Position numbers and translations under genes: made by a program
Part shown: piece by piece, positions 20,973 through 29,448 of the stretch
Numbering within the stretch: position 1 is the stretch's first letter
Layout: the number at the start of each line of letters is the position of its first letter
DNA from: Microbacterium sp. RU33B
GTDB lineage: Bacteria; Actinomycetota; Actinomycetes; Actinomycetales; Microbacteriaceae
Reading direction: 5' to 3'
Assembly: GCF_900155915.1 (NCBI RefSeq)
Contig: NZ_FTPO01000001.1
Coordinates: forward strand, 1,488,001-1,552,000
DNA length: 64,000 nucleotides
Notes under the pieces: generated by a model
Told to the model about the DNA's origin: nothing
The model's input: only the letters and a program-made list of their open reading frames with translations
The model's database searches: none

Positions 20973-22337
20973 ATGACGGATGCCTCGACCACGGCCGCTC
21001 CCTCGTCGACGGCGGAGCGGCTCGACCGGCTGCCCTTCACGCGGCAGCACCTGCGCGTCCTGACCGGCTCCGGCATCGGGTGGGCGCTGGATGCGATGGA
21101 CGTCGGGCTGATCTCGTTCGTGATCGCCGCGCTCGCCGTGCAGTGGGACCTCGCTCCGGGCGAGACCGCGTGGATCGCATCGATCGGCTTCGTCGGGATG
21201 GCGATCGGGGCCACCCTCGGGGGCCTCCTGGCCGACCGCTTCGGCCGCCGCCAGATCTTCGCCCTCACCCTCATCGTCTACGGCATCGCCACGGGCGCGA
21301 GCGCCCTCGTGGGCGGACTCGCCCTGCTGCTCGTCTTCCGTTTCTTCGTCGGACTGGGCCTGGGCGCCGAGCTCCCCGTCGCGTCCACGTACGTCAGCGA
21401 GTTCGCTCCCGCCCGGATGCGCGGGCGACTCATCGTGATCCTCGAGGCGTTCTGGGCGGTGGGGTGGACCGCGGCCGCCCTCATCGGGTACTTCGTGTTC
21501 CCCGGATCGGACGACGGATGGCGCTGGGCCTTCGCCATCGGCGCCGTGCCGGCCGTCTACGCGCTCATCGTGCGGTGGGGCCTGCCCGAGTCCGCACGCT
21601 GGCTCGAGCGCCGCGGTCGCCACGACGAAGCCGACGCCGTGGTGCGCAGGTTCGAGGCCTCGGCCTCCGTCACGGCCGAGGCGAAGCGCCGCCTCACGAC
21701 CGGGCCCATCGAGGTCCCCGCCGCGGCCGTGAGCGCCGGCGACCGCCTCTCCGCGCTGTGGTCGCGCGAGTTCCGCCGCCGCACGCTCAGCCTCTGGCTC
21801 GTCTGGTTCTGCGTGAATTTCGCCTACTACGGCGCCTTCATCTGGATCCCGACGATCCTGGTTCAGCAGGGGTTCGACCTCGTCCGGTCGTTCGAGTTCA
21901 CGCTCATCATCACGCTCGCCCAGCTGCCCGGATACGCGGTCGCGGCCTGGCTGATCGAGGTCTGGGGACGACGCCTGACGCTGTCGGTCTTCCTCCTCGG
22001 CTCCGCCGTGTCGGCCGTCTTCTTCGGCACCGCCACGGAGGTCGCGGCCATCATCGCGGCGGGCATGGCCCTGTCGTTCTTCAACCTCGGCGCCTGGGGT
22101 GCGCTGTACGCCGTCACGCCCGAGCTGTACCCGACGTCGCTGCGCGCCACCGGATCGGGATGGGCCGCCGGGGTCGGACGGATCGCGTCGATCGTGGCGC
22201 CGCTCTCGGTGCCTCTCCTGCTCGGCATCGGGGGAGCGCCGCTGCTGTTCGTGGTGTTCGCGCTCTTCTTCGCCGTCGCGGCGGCCGCGACGTGGGGTCT
22301 CGTCGATCGGCGCGGTCGCCCGCTCGACGACCGCTGA
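20973..22337 (+). CDS. MFS transporter, AAHS/NiaP-like
   Basis: A 454-residue 12-helix major facilitator. The first helix reads GSGIGWALDAMDVGLISF, with the paired aspartate segment typical of aromatic acid:H+ symporters and the NiaP/SV2-like group; the loop between helices 2 and 3 carries the MFS signature GLLADRFGRRQI. PELYPTSLRATGSG near residue 385 is also typical of this branch. Likely substrate is an organic acid such as nicotinate or a benzoate, but no neighbouring catabolic genes support a choice. A soluble N-terminus of about 30 residues precedes helix 1. Confidence 0.85.
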   Translation: MTDASTTAAPSSTAERLDRLPFTRQHLRVLTGSGIGWALDAMDVGLISFVIAALAVQWDLAPGETAWIASIGFVGMAIGATLGGLLADRFGRRQIFALTLIVYGIATGASALVGGLALLLVFRFFVGLGLGAELPVASTYVSEFAPARMRGRLIVILEAFWAVGWTAAALIGYFVFPGSDDGWRWAFAIGAVPAVYALIVRWGLPESARWLERRGRHDEADAVVRRFEASASVTAEAKRRLTTGPIEVPAAAVSAGDRLSALWSREFRRRTLSLWLVWFCVNFAYYGAFIWIPTILVQQGFDLVRSFEFTLIITLAQLPGYAVAAWLIEVWGRRLTLSVFLLGSAVSAVFFGTATEVAAIIAAGMALSFFNLGAWGALYAVTPELYPTSLRATGSGWAAGVGRIASIVAPLSVPLLLGIGGAPLLFVVFALFFAVAAAATWGLVDRRGRPLDDR

Positions 22338-22350
22338 GCGCGAGCCGCCG

Positions 22351-22362
22351 TAGGCTGGTGGG
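22351..22362 (+). promoter_or_regulatory. Leaderless promoter of SGNH hydrolase gene
   Basis: TAGGCT at 22351-22356, six bases, then ATG at 22363. The string GCCGTAGGCTGG is repeated in front of the paralogous gene at 58.8 kb. Confidence 0.5.
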
Positions 22363-23127
22363 ATGGCTTCCGTGCGTTACGTCGCGATCGGCGACTCGTT
22401 CACCGAGGGCGTCGGCGACGAGCTGCCCGACGGCCGCGTCCGCGGCTGGGCGGATCTGGTCGCCGAGGGATGGGCGGATGCCTCGGGCGATCCGATCCAG
22501 TACGCGAACCTCGCCATCCGCGGCAAGCTCGTGTGGCCGATCGTGGAGCAGCAGCTCGAACCCGCGCTGGCCTTGAAACCCACGCACCTGTCGTTCAACG
22601 GCGGCGGCAACGACATGCTGCGACCCCGCACATCGCTCTCGCACGTCGTCGACGCGTTCTCGCGCGTGCTGGAGCGATGCGACGAGGAGGGCGTGCAGCT
22701 CATCGTGCTGTCGGGGGCCAATCCCTCCGGGCAGCTGCCGATGGGGCGCATGATCCAACGCCGCGGCGATCTGCTGTCGCTCGGGGTCGTGCAGCGACTC
22801 TCCGACCGACCCGACGTCATCCGCGCGCTCAACTGGCCCGACCGCGAGCTCTCCACGCCCGGCTACTGGTCGGACGACCGTCTCCACATGAACGCGCGCG
22901 GGCACCACCGCGTCGCGGCGCGCGTCCTCGACGCGCTCGGCCACGAGCCGCCCGCGGCATGGTGGTCGCTTCCCTCACTGGCGGATGCCGCGAGCCCTCG
23001 GGGCGCCGCGTACTACCGGGAGCACGTCGGGCCGTGGGTGCGCCGCCGACTCACGGGCACGTCGTCGGGCGACAACCGCGATCCGAAGCATCCGGTCTGG
23101 GCGACGATCGAGCCCTCAGTCGTCTGA
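22363..23127 (+). CDS. SGNH/GDSL hydrolase family protein (paralogue 1)
   Basis: A 254-residue cytoplasmic esterase-like protein with no signal peptide. Block I is AIGDSFTEGVGDE (catalytic Ser at about 11), block III is NGGGNDML (about 85), and the C-terminal DRLHMNARGHH (about 171) holds the catalytic Asp and His. The protein shares long segments with the 304-residue protein at 58861, for example the opening RYVAIGDSFTEGVGD and the end of the form RRL...SSGD. Substrate unknown. Its end overlaps the leftward DUF2087 gene by 12 bases. Confidence 0.88.
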   Translation: MASVRYVAIGDSFTEGVGDELPDGRVRGWADLVAEGWADASGDPIQYANLAIRGKLVWPIVEQQLEPALALKPTHLSFNGGGNDMLRPRTSLSHVVDAFSRVLERCDEEGVQLIVLSGANPSGQLPMGRMIQRRGDLLSLGVVQRLSDRPDVIRALNWPDRELSTPGYWSDDRLHMNARGHHRVAARVLDALGHEPPAAWWSLPSLADAASPRGAAYYREHVGPWVRRRLTGTSSGDNRDPKHPVWATIEPSVV

Positions 23128-23604
23128 CGCGCCGACGCGGGCGTACTCCGAGCCCGTCGAGGTGCGTTCCACGAGGCCCGCGTCGACGAGGTAGCGACGC
23201 AGCGCCGCGACGTCGCCTCCGGGCGCGAACCGCTCGAGCCGCTCGTTGACGTCGCGCTCGCTCCACACCTCTCCGATCGGGAGTACCTGGTCGGCGACCC
23301 ACAGGAGCAGCTGATGCCGATCCGCGGCGCTCAGGGGATAGCGGTCGATACGGCCGTCGCGATCGAGGAATCGTGCCGGTCCGGTCGGCTTCACGGGTGC
23401 GCCCTCGGCGAGGACGGCGCGCAGCGCCGTGTCGTCGAACGTCCATCCGTCGCCGTCTGGGCGCACGAGACCCAGTTCTTCGAGGCGGGCGAACGCGCGC
23501 GTGCGCCGCGCCTCGGTCAGCGGCGCCGTGGGCAGCTCGGCCAGAGCGGCGCGGAGCTCGGGATTGAGGAGGGCCGCGACGACGCCTCGCCAGCGATCGC
23601 TCAC
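23116..23604 (-). CDS. DUF2087 domain protein
   Basis: A 162-residue cytoplasmic protein. The N-terminal half looks like a small winged-helix (LTEARRTRAFARLEELGLV), and the C-terminal half is the DUF2087 module (RYPLSAADRHQLLLWVADQV, then WSERDVNERL and RRYLVDAGLVER). Such proteins are annotated as regulators or stress proteins without a proven role. GTG start overlapping the stop of the reductase gene upstream as GTGA, so the pair is cotranslated. The 3' end overlaps the convergent SGNH gene. Confidence 0.8.
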   Translation of the reverse strand: MSDRWRGVVAALLNPELRAALAELPTAPLTEARRTRAFARLEELGLVRPDGDGWTFDDTALRAVLAEGAPVKPTGPARFLDRDGRIDRYPLSAADRHQLLLWVADQVLPIGEVWSERDVNERLERFAPGGDVAALRRYLVDAGLVERTSTGSEYARVGASDD

Positions 23605-24164
23605 GGCGCCGTCACCGCATAGGTGAGTTCGGCGAACTGGCCCGAGCGGCCGACGGACTCGAGTCGCAGCCGATCGGATCCGAGCACCCGGGGGAGCAAT
23701 GGCCGGCCGGAGGCCAGGGTCACCGGGGCGATGGAGACGCGGACCTCGTCGAGCAGCCCCGCATCGGCGAACTGGCCCGCGAGGTCTCCTCCTCCCACGA
23801 CCCAGACGTCGCGCTCACCTGCGGCTGCGACGATGTCGGCCCAGGCATCCGCCACCGAGCCGGAGACGAACCGGATGTCGGCGCCCGCCACCTCGGGCAG
23901 CGACCGGGAGGTGAACACGAAGGTCGGGCGGTCGCCGTAGTACTCCGGCCATCTCTCGGGATGCGCAACGAGCTCCTCGTGCCGCAGGACCCACTCATAG
24001 GTCGTGGAACCCTGCACGAGCACGCCGATGCCGGCCAGGAAGCGTTGGAACGACTCGTCGCCCCCTTCTCCTCCCGGCGTCGCGAACAGCCAGTCGAGCG
24101 AGTCGTCGTCGGTCGCGAGGAAGCCGTCGAGAGTCGCGGCGGTGAGGAAGATGACACGCGGCAT
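23601..24164 (-). CDS. Dihydrofolate reductase-like protein (RibD C-terminal family)
   Basis: A 187-residue protein of the RibD C-terminal/DHFR fold. VIFLTAATLDGFLATDD at the N-terminus and VWVVGGGDLAGQFADAGLLDEVRVSIAPVTL, written here in parts (VWVVGGGDLAG and LLDEVRVSIAPV), are the NADPH-binding and core segments. These YwjB/YyaP-like reductases have no proven substrate. The ATG at 24164 is chosen because the family start is MPRVIFLT and TACCGT lies six bases upstream. It is first in a two-gene unit with the DUF2087 gene. Confidence 0.85.
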   Translation of the reverse strand: MPRVIFLTAATLDGFLATDDDSLDWLFATPGGEGGDESFQRFLAGIGVLVQGSTTYEWVLRHEELVAHPERWPEYYGDRPTFVFTSRSLPEVAGADIRFVSGSVADAWADIVAAAGERDVWVVGGGDLAGQFADAGLLDEVRVSIAPVTLASGRPLLPRVLGSDRLRLESVGRSGQFAELTYAVTAP

Positions 24165-24176
24165 GAGATCACGGTA
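24165..24176 (-). promoter_or_regulatory. Leaderless promoter of reductase gene
   Basis: Read leftward, TACCGT (24176-24171), six bases, then ATG at 24164. No Shine-Dalgarno. Confidence 0.45.
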
Positions 24177-24194
24177 GCGCCGAGAGCCGACGTA

Positions 24195-24239
24195 TTGACA
24201 GGTATTCAACCACTTGGTATTCTACCTATCGGTTGAATA
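24195..24239 (+). promoter_or_regulatory. arsR-type promoter with flanking inverted repeat operator
   Basis: TTGACA at 24195-24200, a 17-base spacer and TATTCT at 24218-24223 form the most consensus-like promoter seen in the window. The inverted repeat TATTCAACC (24203-24211) / GGTTGAATA (24231-24239) brackets the -10 and the expected start site. That placement is typical for autorepression by the ArsR-type repressor encoded seven bases downstream. Confidence 0.75.
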
Positions 24240-24245
24240 AGGGGG

Positions 24246-24614
24246 ATGACGATGCCGACCGATACGCTGAGCCGCACGTTCTCGGCTCTCGCCGACCCCA
24301 CGCGCCGCGAGCTGCTGGCACGACTCGCGGACGGCGAAGCCACCGTCGGGGAGCTCGCGGCGCCGTTCGAGATGACCCTCGCCGCCGTGTCGAAGCATCT
24401 GCGCGTGCTCGAGACCGCGGGGCTCGTCACCCGGGGGAGGGAGGGCCAGTTCCGGCCCGCCCGGCTCGATGCGCGACCACTGGCGGAGGCATCCGTCTGG
24501 ATCTCCGACTACGCGGCGTTCTGGAAAGACAGCATCGACGCACTGGATGCCTATCTCGGCATCCTCCAGCAGCTCACCCCACAGGCCACCGACAAGGAGA
24601 ACACCCATGGCTGA
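24246..24614 (+). CDS. ArsR-family transcriptional regulator
   Basis: A 122-residue winged-helix repressor. The DNA-binding region is SALADPTRRELLARLADGE (about 12-30), with recognition helix AAVSKHLRVLETAGL (about 49-63). No metal-binding cysteine pair is present, so it belongs to the non-metal branch that accompanies AHSA1/SRPBCC genes. The ATG has a GGGGG purine run just upstream, and an in-frame ATG is two codons further on. It overlaps the next gene by eight bases. An inverted repeat in its promoter suggests it represses itself and its partner. Confidence 0.9.
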   Translation: MTMPTDTLSRTFSALADPTRRELLARLADGEATVGELAAPFEMTLAAVSKHLRVLETAGLVTRGREGQFRPARLDARPLAEASVWISDYAAFWKDSIDALDAYLGILQQLTPQATDKENTHG

Positions 24615-25053
24615 CTACTTCACGATCACCCGCGAGCTGGCGGCTCCGCGCTCCCTGGTGTTCCAGGCCCTCACGCTCCCCGAGCACTTCGCCGTCTGGT
24701 TCGGCACCGCCGCCGTCGAAGTTCCGCAGGAGTCGCTGTCGATGGACGTGCGCGTGGGAGGCGCCTTCCGGGCGGTGATGGTGCTGCCCGACGGCAACCG
24801 CATCCACTGGGCCGGCGAGTACGTCGAGGTCGACCCGCCCGCGCGGCTCGCCATGACGCTGACCGACGACCCGGATGCCTACGCCGGCCTTCCCGTGCTG
24901 TTCGACCTCGAAGAGATCGAGGGCGGCACGCGCCTCACGATCAGCCAGGACCGCGCGGACTTCTCCGACGAGCAGGTCGCCGCCACGATCGCGGGCTACA
25001 ACGCGTTCGTCGACGACATCGCCGCGGTGCTGGAGCGCATTCAGGCGGCCTGA
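24607..25053 (+). CDS. SRPBCC (AHSA1-like) protein
   Basis: A 148-residue START/Bet v1-fold protein with a hydrophobic ligand pocket. Family segments are FTITRELAAPRSLVFQALT at the N-terminus, VGGAFRAVMVLPDGN and WAGEYVEVDPPARL in the middle. ArsR-SRPBCC pairs are widespread, and the ligand is usually unknown. The start ATG lies within the end of the regulator gene (8-base overlap) and has AAGGAG about eight bases upstream, so it is cotranscribed. Confidence 0.88.
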   Translation: MADYFTITRELAAPRSLVFQALTLPEHFAVWFGTAAVEVPQESLSMDVRVGGAFRAVMVLPDGNRIHWAGEYVEVDPPARLAMTLTDDPDAYAGLPVLFDLEEIEGGTRLTISQDRADFSDEQVAATIAGYNAFVDDIAAVLERIQAA

Positions 25054-25155
25054 CCCGGTGCGCACGCGGATTGTCAACCCCTGCCGCGAGATCGTCAGGG
25101 TTGGCAGGATGCCTGAGGGTCCGCTCCACAAGCGGCGGCCCGAAAGGAGACTCGC

Positions 25156-25413
25156 ATGAGCATCGGAACCGGCATCTTCCTCATCGTCGTCGGAGCGATC
25201 CTGACGTTCGCGCTCGACATCCAGGTCGACTGGGCGGACCTCGACCTCATCGGCTACATCCTGATGGGCGCGGGAGCCGTCATCCTGCTGATCGGGCTCG
25301 TGCTGCTGGCGCGTCGTCGTCGCTCGGACGTCGTCACGACCACGCAGGTCGACCCCTCCGCGGGCGAGCAGGTCACGCGCCGCACCACGCGCACCGACGA
25401 CCAGACCCTCTGA
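25156..25413 (+). CDS. DUF6458 small membrane protein
   Basis: An 85-residue protein with two membrane helices (about 4-21 and 33-52) separated by a short Asp-rich loop (DIQVDWADLDLIG), then a basic stretch (ARRRRSD) and a polar tail ending in TRRTTRTDDQTL. This is the DUF6458 pattern found in actinobacteria; no function is known. A strong AAAGGAG precedes the ATG by seven bases. A 15-bp hairpin ends the transcript at 25423-25456. Confidence 0.85.
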   Translation: MSIGTGIFLIVVGAILTFALDIQVDWADLDLIGYILMGAGAVILLIGLVLLARRRRSDVVTTTQVDPSAGEQVTRRTTRTDDQTL

Positions 25414-25422
25414 GTCACCGCG

Positions 25423-25456
25423 GAAGGTCCCGGCGCCCCATGGCGCCGGGACCTTC
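25423..25456 (+). terminator. Hairpin terminator between convergent genes
   Basis: GAAGGTCCCGGCGCC, loop CCAT, GGCGCCGGGACCTTC: a perfect 15-bp stem lying between the rightward DUF6458 gene and the end of the leftward MFS gene. Being symmetric, it can serve both. Confidence 0.85.
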
Positions 25457-25472
25457 GTCGTGCGCGAGGCGA

Positions 25473-26798
25473 TCAGCGTCCGCGCGGCCGTCGGGGCGGC
25501 TGCAGCCCGAGCAGCACCCGCGTCCTCCGGCGCTCGATCACGATGAAGATCGCGCCGAGCGCCCACAGCGGCACCTGCGTGAGGAACGCCAGCCGGAACG
25601 CCTCGAGCGAGTACGTGGCGGGGGTCCCGGCCCCCTGCAGATCGAGCGACATGCCGACGAGGAAGATCGCGATCAGGCCCGCGAGGAATCCGCCCGAGTT
25701 GGTGATGCCGGTCGCGGTGCTGAGCCGGTGACGGGGGTTGTGCGTCCGCGCGTGGTCGAACGCGACCATCGACGCCGGGCCGCCCGTGGCGAGAGCCAGC
25801 GCGAGGGCGATCAGCAGCCACAGCGGCGCCGGCACGGGCCACGCGATCACGACGAGCCACACCACGGCCTGCACGGCGACCGTGGGCAGCACGAGCGCGC
25901 GTGAGCGCAGGTGGGGGATGCGGCCGGAGAGCGCCCCGACGACCGGACCGAGCACCATTCCGGCGACCACGAAGAGCAGCATGATCGACGCGGCCTCCGC
26001 CTGGGTGCGGCCTTCGCCGGCCGTGAGGAAAGGGATGCCCCAGAGCATGACGAAGGCGGTTCCCGCGAAGGGCGTCGTGAAGTGCGACCAGAAGGCGAGC
26101 CGCGTGCCCGGATGCGCCCAGGCCGCGCGGATGCCGACGCTCGTGTCGGCCGCCGAGGTGACGACCCGGATGGATCCCGTGTCGGTGTCGACCGAGACAT
26201 CCGCGTCGCGATCGGGTGGGTGATTGCGCACGACGAGCGCCACGAGGATCGTGAACAGGATGCCGAGCCCCGCAACGCTGCCGAAGGCCACCGACCACGA
26301 CGTGGCATGCAGGAGGGCGGCCAGCGGCACGATCGCGATGATCTGCCCCGACTGCCCGACGATGCCCGTCAGCTGCACCATGACCGGCGCACGCTGCGCG
26401 GGGAACCACGTGGCGATGAGTCGCAGGACGCTCGGGAACACCGCCGCGTCGCCCGCCCCGAGGATCATGCGCGCCGCGATCGCGATGCCGACGTTGGGGG
26501 AGAAGGCCATGGCGAGCTGCCCGACGGCCATGAGCGCCATGCCGATCGTGATGATCGGCCGGGCACCGTAGCGGTCCAGAAGCAGCCCCACCGGGATCTG
26601 CATGGCCCCGTAGACGCCCAGCTGCAGCACGGCGAACATCGACAGGGTCGAGGCGTCGGCCATGAACCGGTCGGCCGCGTCGACGCCGACCGCCGCGAGC
26701 GAGGTGCGGTTCGTGATGGCCAGCACGTAGCCGGCGACGCTGATGCCCCAGATGAGCCACGCCCGCCAGGAGGGGGCGGAGGTCAGGGGAGTGGTCAC
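25473..26798 (-). CDS. MFS transporter
   Basis: A 441-residue 12-helix transporter. Family features are the N-terminal helix [21 protein letters not shown] split by a short loop, [15 protein letters not shown] after helix 2 (the MFS RxxxR-type signature), and [20 protein letters not shown] in the fourth-fifth helix region, which is common in ACS- and NarK-like carriers. Substrate unknown. GTG start at 26798; a TAGGCT -10 (26813-26808) sits nine bases upstream, inside the end of the CNNM gene, so it may be transcribed separately. It ends toward the shared terminator at 25.4 kb. Confidence 0.82.
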   Translation of the reverse strand: MTTPLTSAPSWRAWLIWGISVAGYVLAITNRTSLAAVGVDAADRFMADASTLSMFAVLQLGVYGAMQIPVGLLLDRYGARPIITIGMALMAVGQLAMAFSPNVGIAIAARMILGAGDAAVFPSVLRLIATWFPAQRAPVMVQLTGIVGQSGQIIAIVPLAALLHATSWSVAFGSVAGLGILFTILVALVVRNHPPDRDADVSVDTDTGSIRVVTSAADTSVGIRAAWAHPGTRLAFWSHFTTPFAGTAFVMLWGIPFLTAGEGRTQAEAASIMLLFVVAGMVLGPVVGALSGRIPHLRSRALVLPTVAVQAVVWLVVIAWPVPAPLWLLIALALALATGGPASMVAFDHARTHNPRHRLSTATGITNSGGFLAGLIAIFLVGMSLDLQGAGTPATYSLEAFRLAFLTQVPLWALGAIFIVIERRRTRVLLGLQPPRRPRGR

Positions 26799-26805
26799 AG
26801 CATGT

Positions 26806-28095
26806 TCAGCCTATTGCGGTCTCGGCCTCCGACCGCGCGGTGACGTGGACTCCTGCGATCCGCCGCCGGTCCATGCTCGCGACCCGGATGGTCGCCCCGG
26901 GGATGTCGACGGTGTCTCCGACGACCGCGAGGCGGCCGAGTTGCTCGGTGATGAAGCCTGCGATCGTGTCGGACGACCCGCGCGGCAGGACCAGACCCGT
27001 CGCCTCTTCGAAGTCCTGGAGGTTCAGCCGGCCGTCGACGTGCCCGGCGGGTGCGGCGGGGTCGGCCGCCGTGTCGTACTCGTCGAAGATCTCGCCCACG
27101 ACCTCCTCCACGAGGTCCTCGAGCGTCACGATGCCGTCGGTCCCGCCGTACTCGTCGACGACGACGGCGATCTGGTGGCCGCTCGCGCGCATCCGCGTCA
27201 GCGTGGGGAGGACCCGCGCGGTCGACGGGAAGTAGGAGATCGGCCGCACGAGTCCGCTGAGCGCGCGATCGGGATCACCGCCTGCGATCTCGAACAGATC
27301 GCGCACATGGACGAATCCGACGATGTCGTCGATCGACTTGTCGACGACGGGGTATCGGGAGAACGGCAGCTCGCGCACCTGGGCGACCGCGTCGACCAGG
27401 CGGGCGGTCTCATCGAGTGCCACCACCTCGGGCCTGGGCCGCATCACCTCGCTGATCTGCCGGCCGCGCAGCGACAGCACGTCGTCGAGGATGCGGCGTT
27501 CGTCGTCGGGCAGCCCCTGGTGGCTGGCGACGATGTCGCGGATCTCCTCGTCGCTGATCTGATCGGCGGTCTTGTCGGGATCGCCGCCCAGCAGTCGCAC
27601 GAGCGCGTTGGTCGACACCGAGAGAAGCCAGATCACCGGTCGCATGAGCACGGCGAAGCCGTTCAGCGCCGGTGCGACGGCGTAGGCGAACCGCGCGTTG
27701 CGCTGGATCGCGAGACGCTTGGGCACGAGCTCGCCCAGCACGAGCGACAGGTACGCGATCACGAGCGTGAGGAGCACCGTCGCGATCGTCATGGCGAGCT
27801 GCTCGGTCGCGCCCCACGCCACGAACAGCGGAGCGACGGACGGCGCGATGGATGTCGCGCCGTACGCGGCCGACGCGAAGCCCGCGACGGTCACACCGAT
27901 CTGCACGGCGGAGAGGAACGTGTTGGGGTTGCGGGCCAGGGATGCCACCCGTTCGCCTCGACGACCTCTCGCGGCGATCGCATTGATCTGGCTCTCCCGG
28001 AGCGTCACGAGGGCCATCTCGGTGGCCGCGAACACTCCGCCGATCAGGACGAAGGCGATGACCAGGGCGATGTTCCAGACGAGGTCGCCGTTCAT
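26806..28095 (-). CDS. CNNM/CorC (HlyC-type) membrane protein with CBS domains
   Basis: A 429-residue protein. The DUF21/CNNM membrane domain (about 1-190) begins with [27 protein letters not shown] and includes the [12 protein letters not shown] signature. Two CBS motifs follow (about 205-330), then a C-terminal CorC_HlyC domain. CNNM proteins transport or regulate Mg2+ and related divalent cations. The start ATG has AGGACGG about eight bases upstream. It lies between TerC, also a metal transporter, and an MFS gene on the same strand. Confidence 0.9.
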   Translation of the reverse strand: MNGDLVWNIALVIAFVLIGGVFAATEMALVTLRESQINAIAARGRRGERVASLARNPNTFLSAVQIGVTVAGFASAAYGATSIAPSVAPLFVAWGATEQLAMTIATVLLTLVIAYLSLVLGELVPKRLAIQRNARFAYAVAPALNGFAVLMRPVIWLLSVSTNALVRLLGGDPDKTADQISDEEIRDIVASHQGLPDDERRILDDVLSLRGRQISEVMRPRPEVVALDETARLVDAVAQVRELPFSRYPVVDKSIDDIVGFVHVRDLFEIAGGDPDRALSGLVRPISYFPSTARVLPTLTRMRASGHQIAVVVDEYGGTDGIVTLEDLVEEVVGEIFDEYDTAADPAAPAGHVDGRLNLQDFEEATGLVLPRGSSDTIAGFITEQLGRLAVVGDTVDIPGATIRVASMDRRRIAGVHVTARSEAETAIG

Positions 28096-28236
28096 CGGGC
28101 ATCCGTCCTGGCTCGGAATGCGGCGCCGGGGGTCATCCCGGCACCGGGTCTGTCGGGGTCGGCGGACGCGTCGGTTCGGCGCGCGGTGGTCACGGGGTCT
28201 CCTCGGTGGTGATCAGTGGTCGGTAGGCGGATCGGG

Positions 28237-29256
28237 TCAGCGGGGGTCGTGCGAACGGGTGATCTCGTCGGCGACCTCGTCGGGCTCGCGCACGCGGTCG
28301 CCCCGCGTCTTGATGAGACTGGCGACGGTGGCGACGGTGATGGTCGCCGCGATGAACAGGAGCGAGAGCCAGATGGGGATCTCGGGGATCACGGTGATCG
28401 GCTCGCCCCCGTTGATGAAGGGCAGCTCGTTCTTGTGCAGGGCGTGGATGAGGAGCTTCACCCCGATGAAGGCGAGGATGACGGCGAGTCCCTGTGCGAG
28501 GTACACGAGTCGCTCGAGCAGTCCGCCGATGAGGAAGTACAGCTGGCGCAGACCCATGAGAGCGAACGCGTTCGCCGTGAAGACGATGTAGGCCTCGTTC
28601 GTGAGTCCGTAGATCGCCGGGATCGAGTCGACCGCGAAGATCAGGTCGACGAACCCGATGGCGACGATCACGAGCAGCATCGGCGTGACGAACCGCCGGC
28701 CGTCCTTCACGACGGTCAGCTTGTCGCCGTTGTACTCGTCGCTGACGGGCAGCACCCGCCGCGCGGCGCGCATGAACCGGCCGTCGGCCGGGTTCGACTC
28801 GCCGTGCGCGAACGCCTGACGGTAGGCGAGGAAGAGCAGCAGGGCGCCGAACGCGTAGAAGACCCACGAGAAGTTCTCGATGAGCGCCGCCCCCACCGCG
28901 ATGAAGATGCCGCGCATGATGAGGGCGATGACGATGCCGATCATCAGCACCTTCTGCTGGTAGATCTTCGGGACGGCGAAGCTCGTCATCACGATGAGGA
29001 AGACGAACAGGTTGTCGACCGACAGCGCCTTCTCCGTCAGGTATCCGGCGAAGTACTCGCCGCCGTAGGTCCAGCCCGACACGACGCCGATCCCGACGCC
29101 GAACAGCAGCGCGAGGCCGATGTAGAACGCCGACCAGCGCGCCGATTCGCCGATGCTCGGCTCGTGCGGCTTGCGCACGTGGGCGAAGAACTCGTAGACG
29201 AAGAAGGCGATCGTGATCGCGATCGTGATGACCCAGACGAGGGGAGTGATGTTCAC
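28237..29256 (-). CDS. TerC family integral membrane protein, likely Mn2+ exporter
   Basis: A 339-residue protein with about nine membrane helices. The conserved acidic helix segments are present: LTEKALSVDNLFVFLIVM (about 75-92) and FVDLIFAVDSIPAIYGLT (about 197-214), whose Asp residues line the metal path. TerC proteins move Mn2+ out or deliver it to exported enzymes. GTG start preceded by AGGA. A yybP-ykoY riboswitch sits directly upstream, so manganese control is expected. The tail is charged (DEVADEITRSHDPR). Confidence 0.93.
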   Translation of the reverse strand: MNITPLVWVITIAITIAFFVYEFFAHVRKPHEPSIGESARWSAFYIGLALLFGVGIGVVSGWTYGGEYFAGYLTEKALSVDNLFVFLIVMTSFAVPKIYQQKVLMIGIVIALIMRGIFIAVGAALIENFSWVFYAFGALLLFLAYRQAFAHGESNPADGRFMRAARRVLPVSDEYNGDKLTVVKDGRRFVTPMLLVIVAIGFVDLIFAVDSIPAIYGLTNEAYIVFTANAFALMGLRQLYFLIGGLLERLVYLAQGLAVILAFIGVKLLIHALHKNELPFINGGEPITVIPEIPIWLSLLFIAATITVATVASLIKTRGDRVREPDEVADEITRSHDPR

Positions 29257-29267
29257 AGAGAGCGTCC

Positions 29268-29395
29268 TAACCTTGGCGTGAGCGGATCAGCGCCAAGGTC
29301 TTCTCCATCCTCGCGATCGAGGACCGGTGACCCGGAATGCGAATGCATTCGTAATGACGAGCCGACCGTGCCGGAGTACTCCCCTTGGAATGACA
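29268..29395 (-). promoter_or_regulatory. yybP-ykoY (manganese) riboswitch upstream of terC
   Basis: Read leftward, the leader has the conserved loop AAGGGGAGTA (29386-29377), a middle stem region with CTCGTCATTACGA and CCGGGTCACCGGT, and the second conserved loop GAAGACCTTGGCG (29303-29291). These two loops bind Mn2+ in this riboswitch class. The second loop sequence can alternatively pair in a 9-bp hairpin (CGCCAAGGT 29291-29299 with ACCTTGGCG 29270-29278 on the + strand). That hairpin's 3' arm contains AAGG and abuts AGGA just before the GTG at 29256, suggesting control of translation initiation. The aptamer call is by motif recognition. Confidence 0.75.
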
Positions 29396-29448
29396 GCGAT
29401 CTTACGGGTTCCCCCGGCATGGTTCCTGAACGGTTGCCGAGTGTCGGG

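Noticed and set aside
28121..28145. GCCGGG/CCCGGC stem between terC and the CNNM gene as a terminator
   Set aside because: Only six base pairs in a very GC-rich gap with no U-tract; not distinguishable from chance. Nothing else is evident in the 140-base gap.
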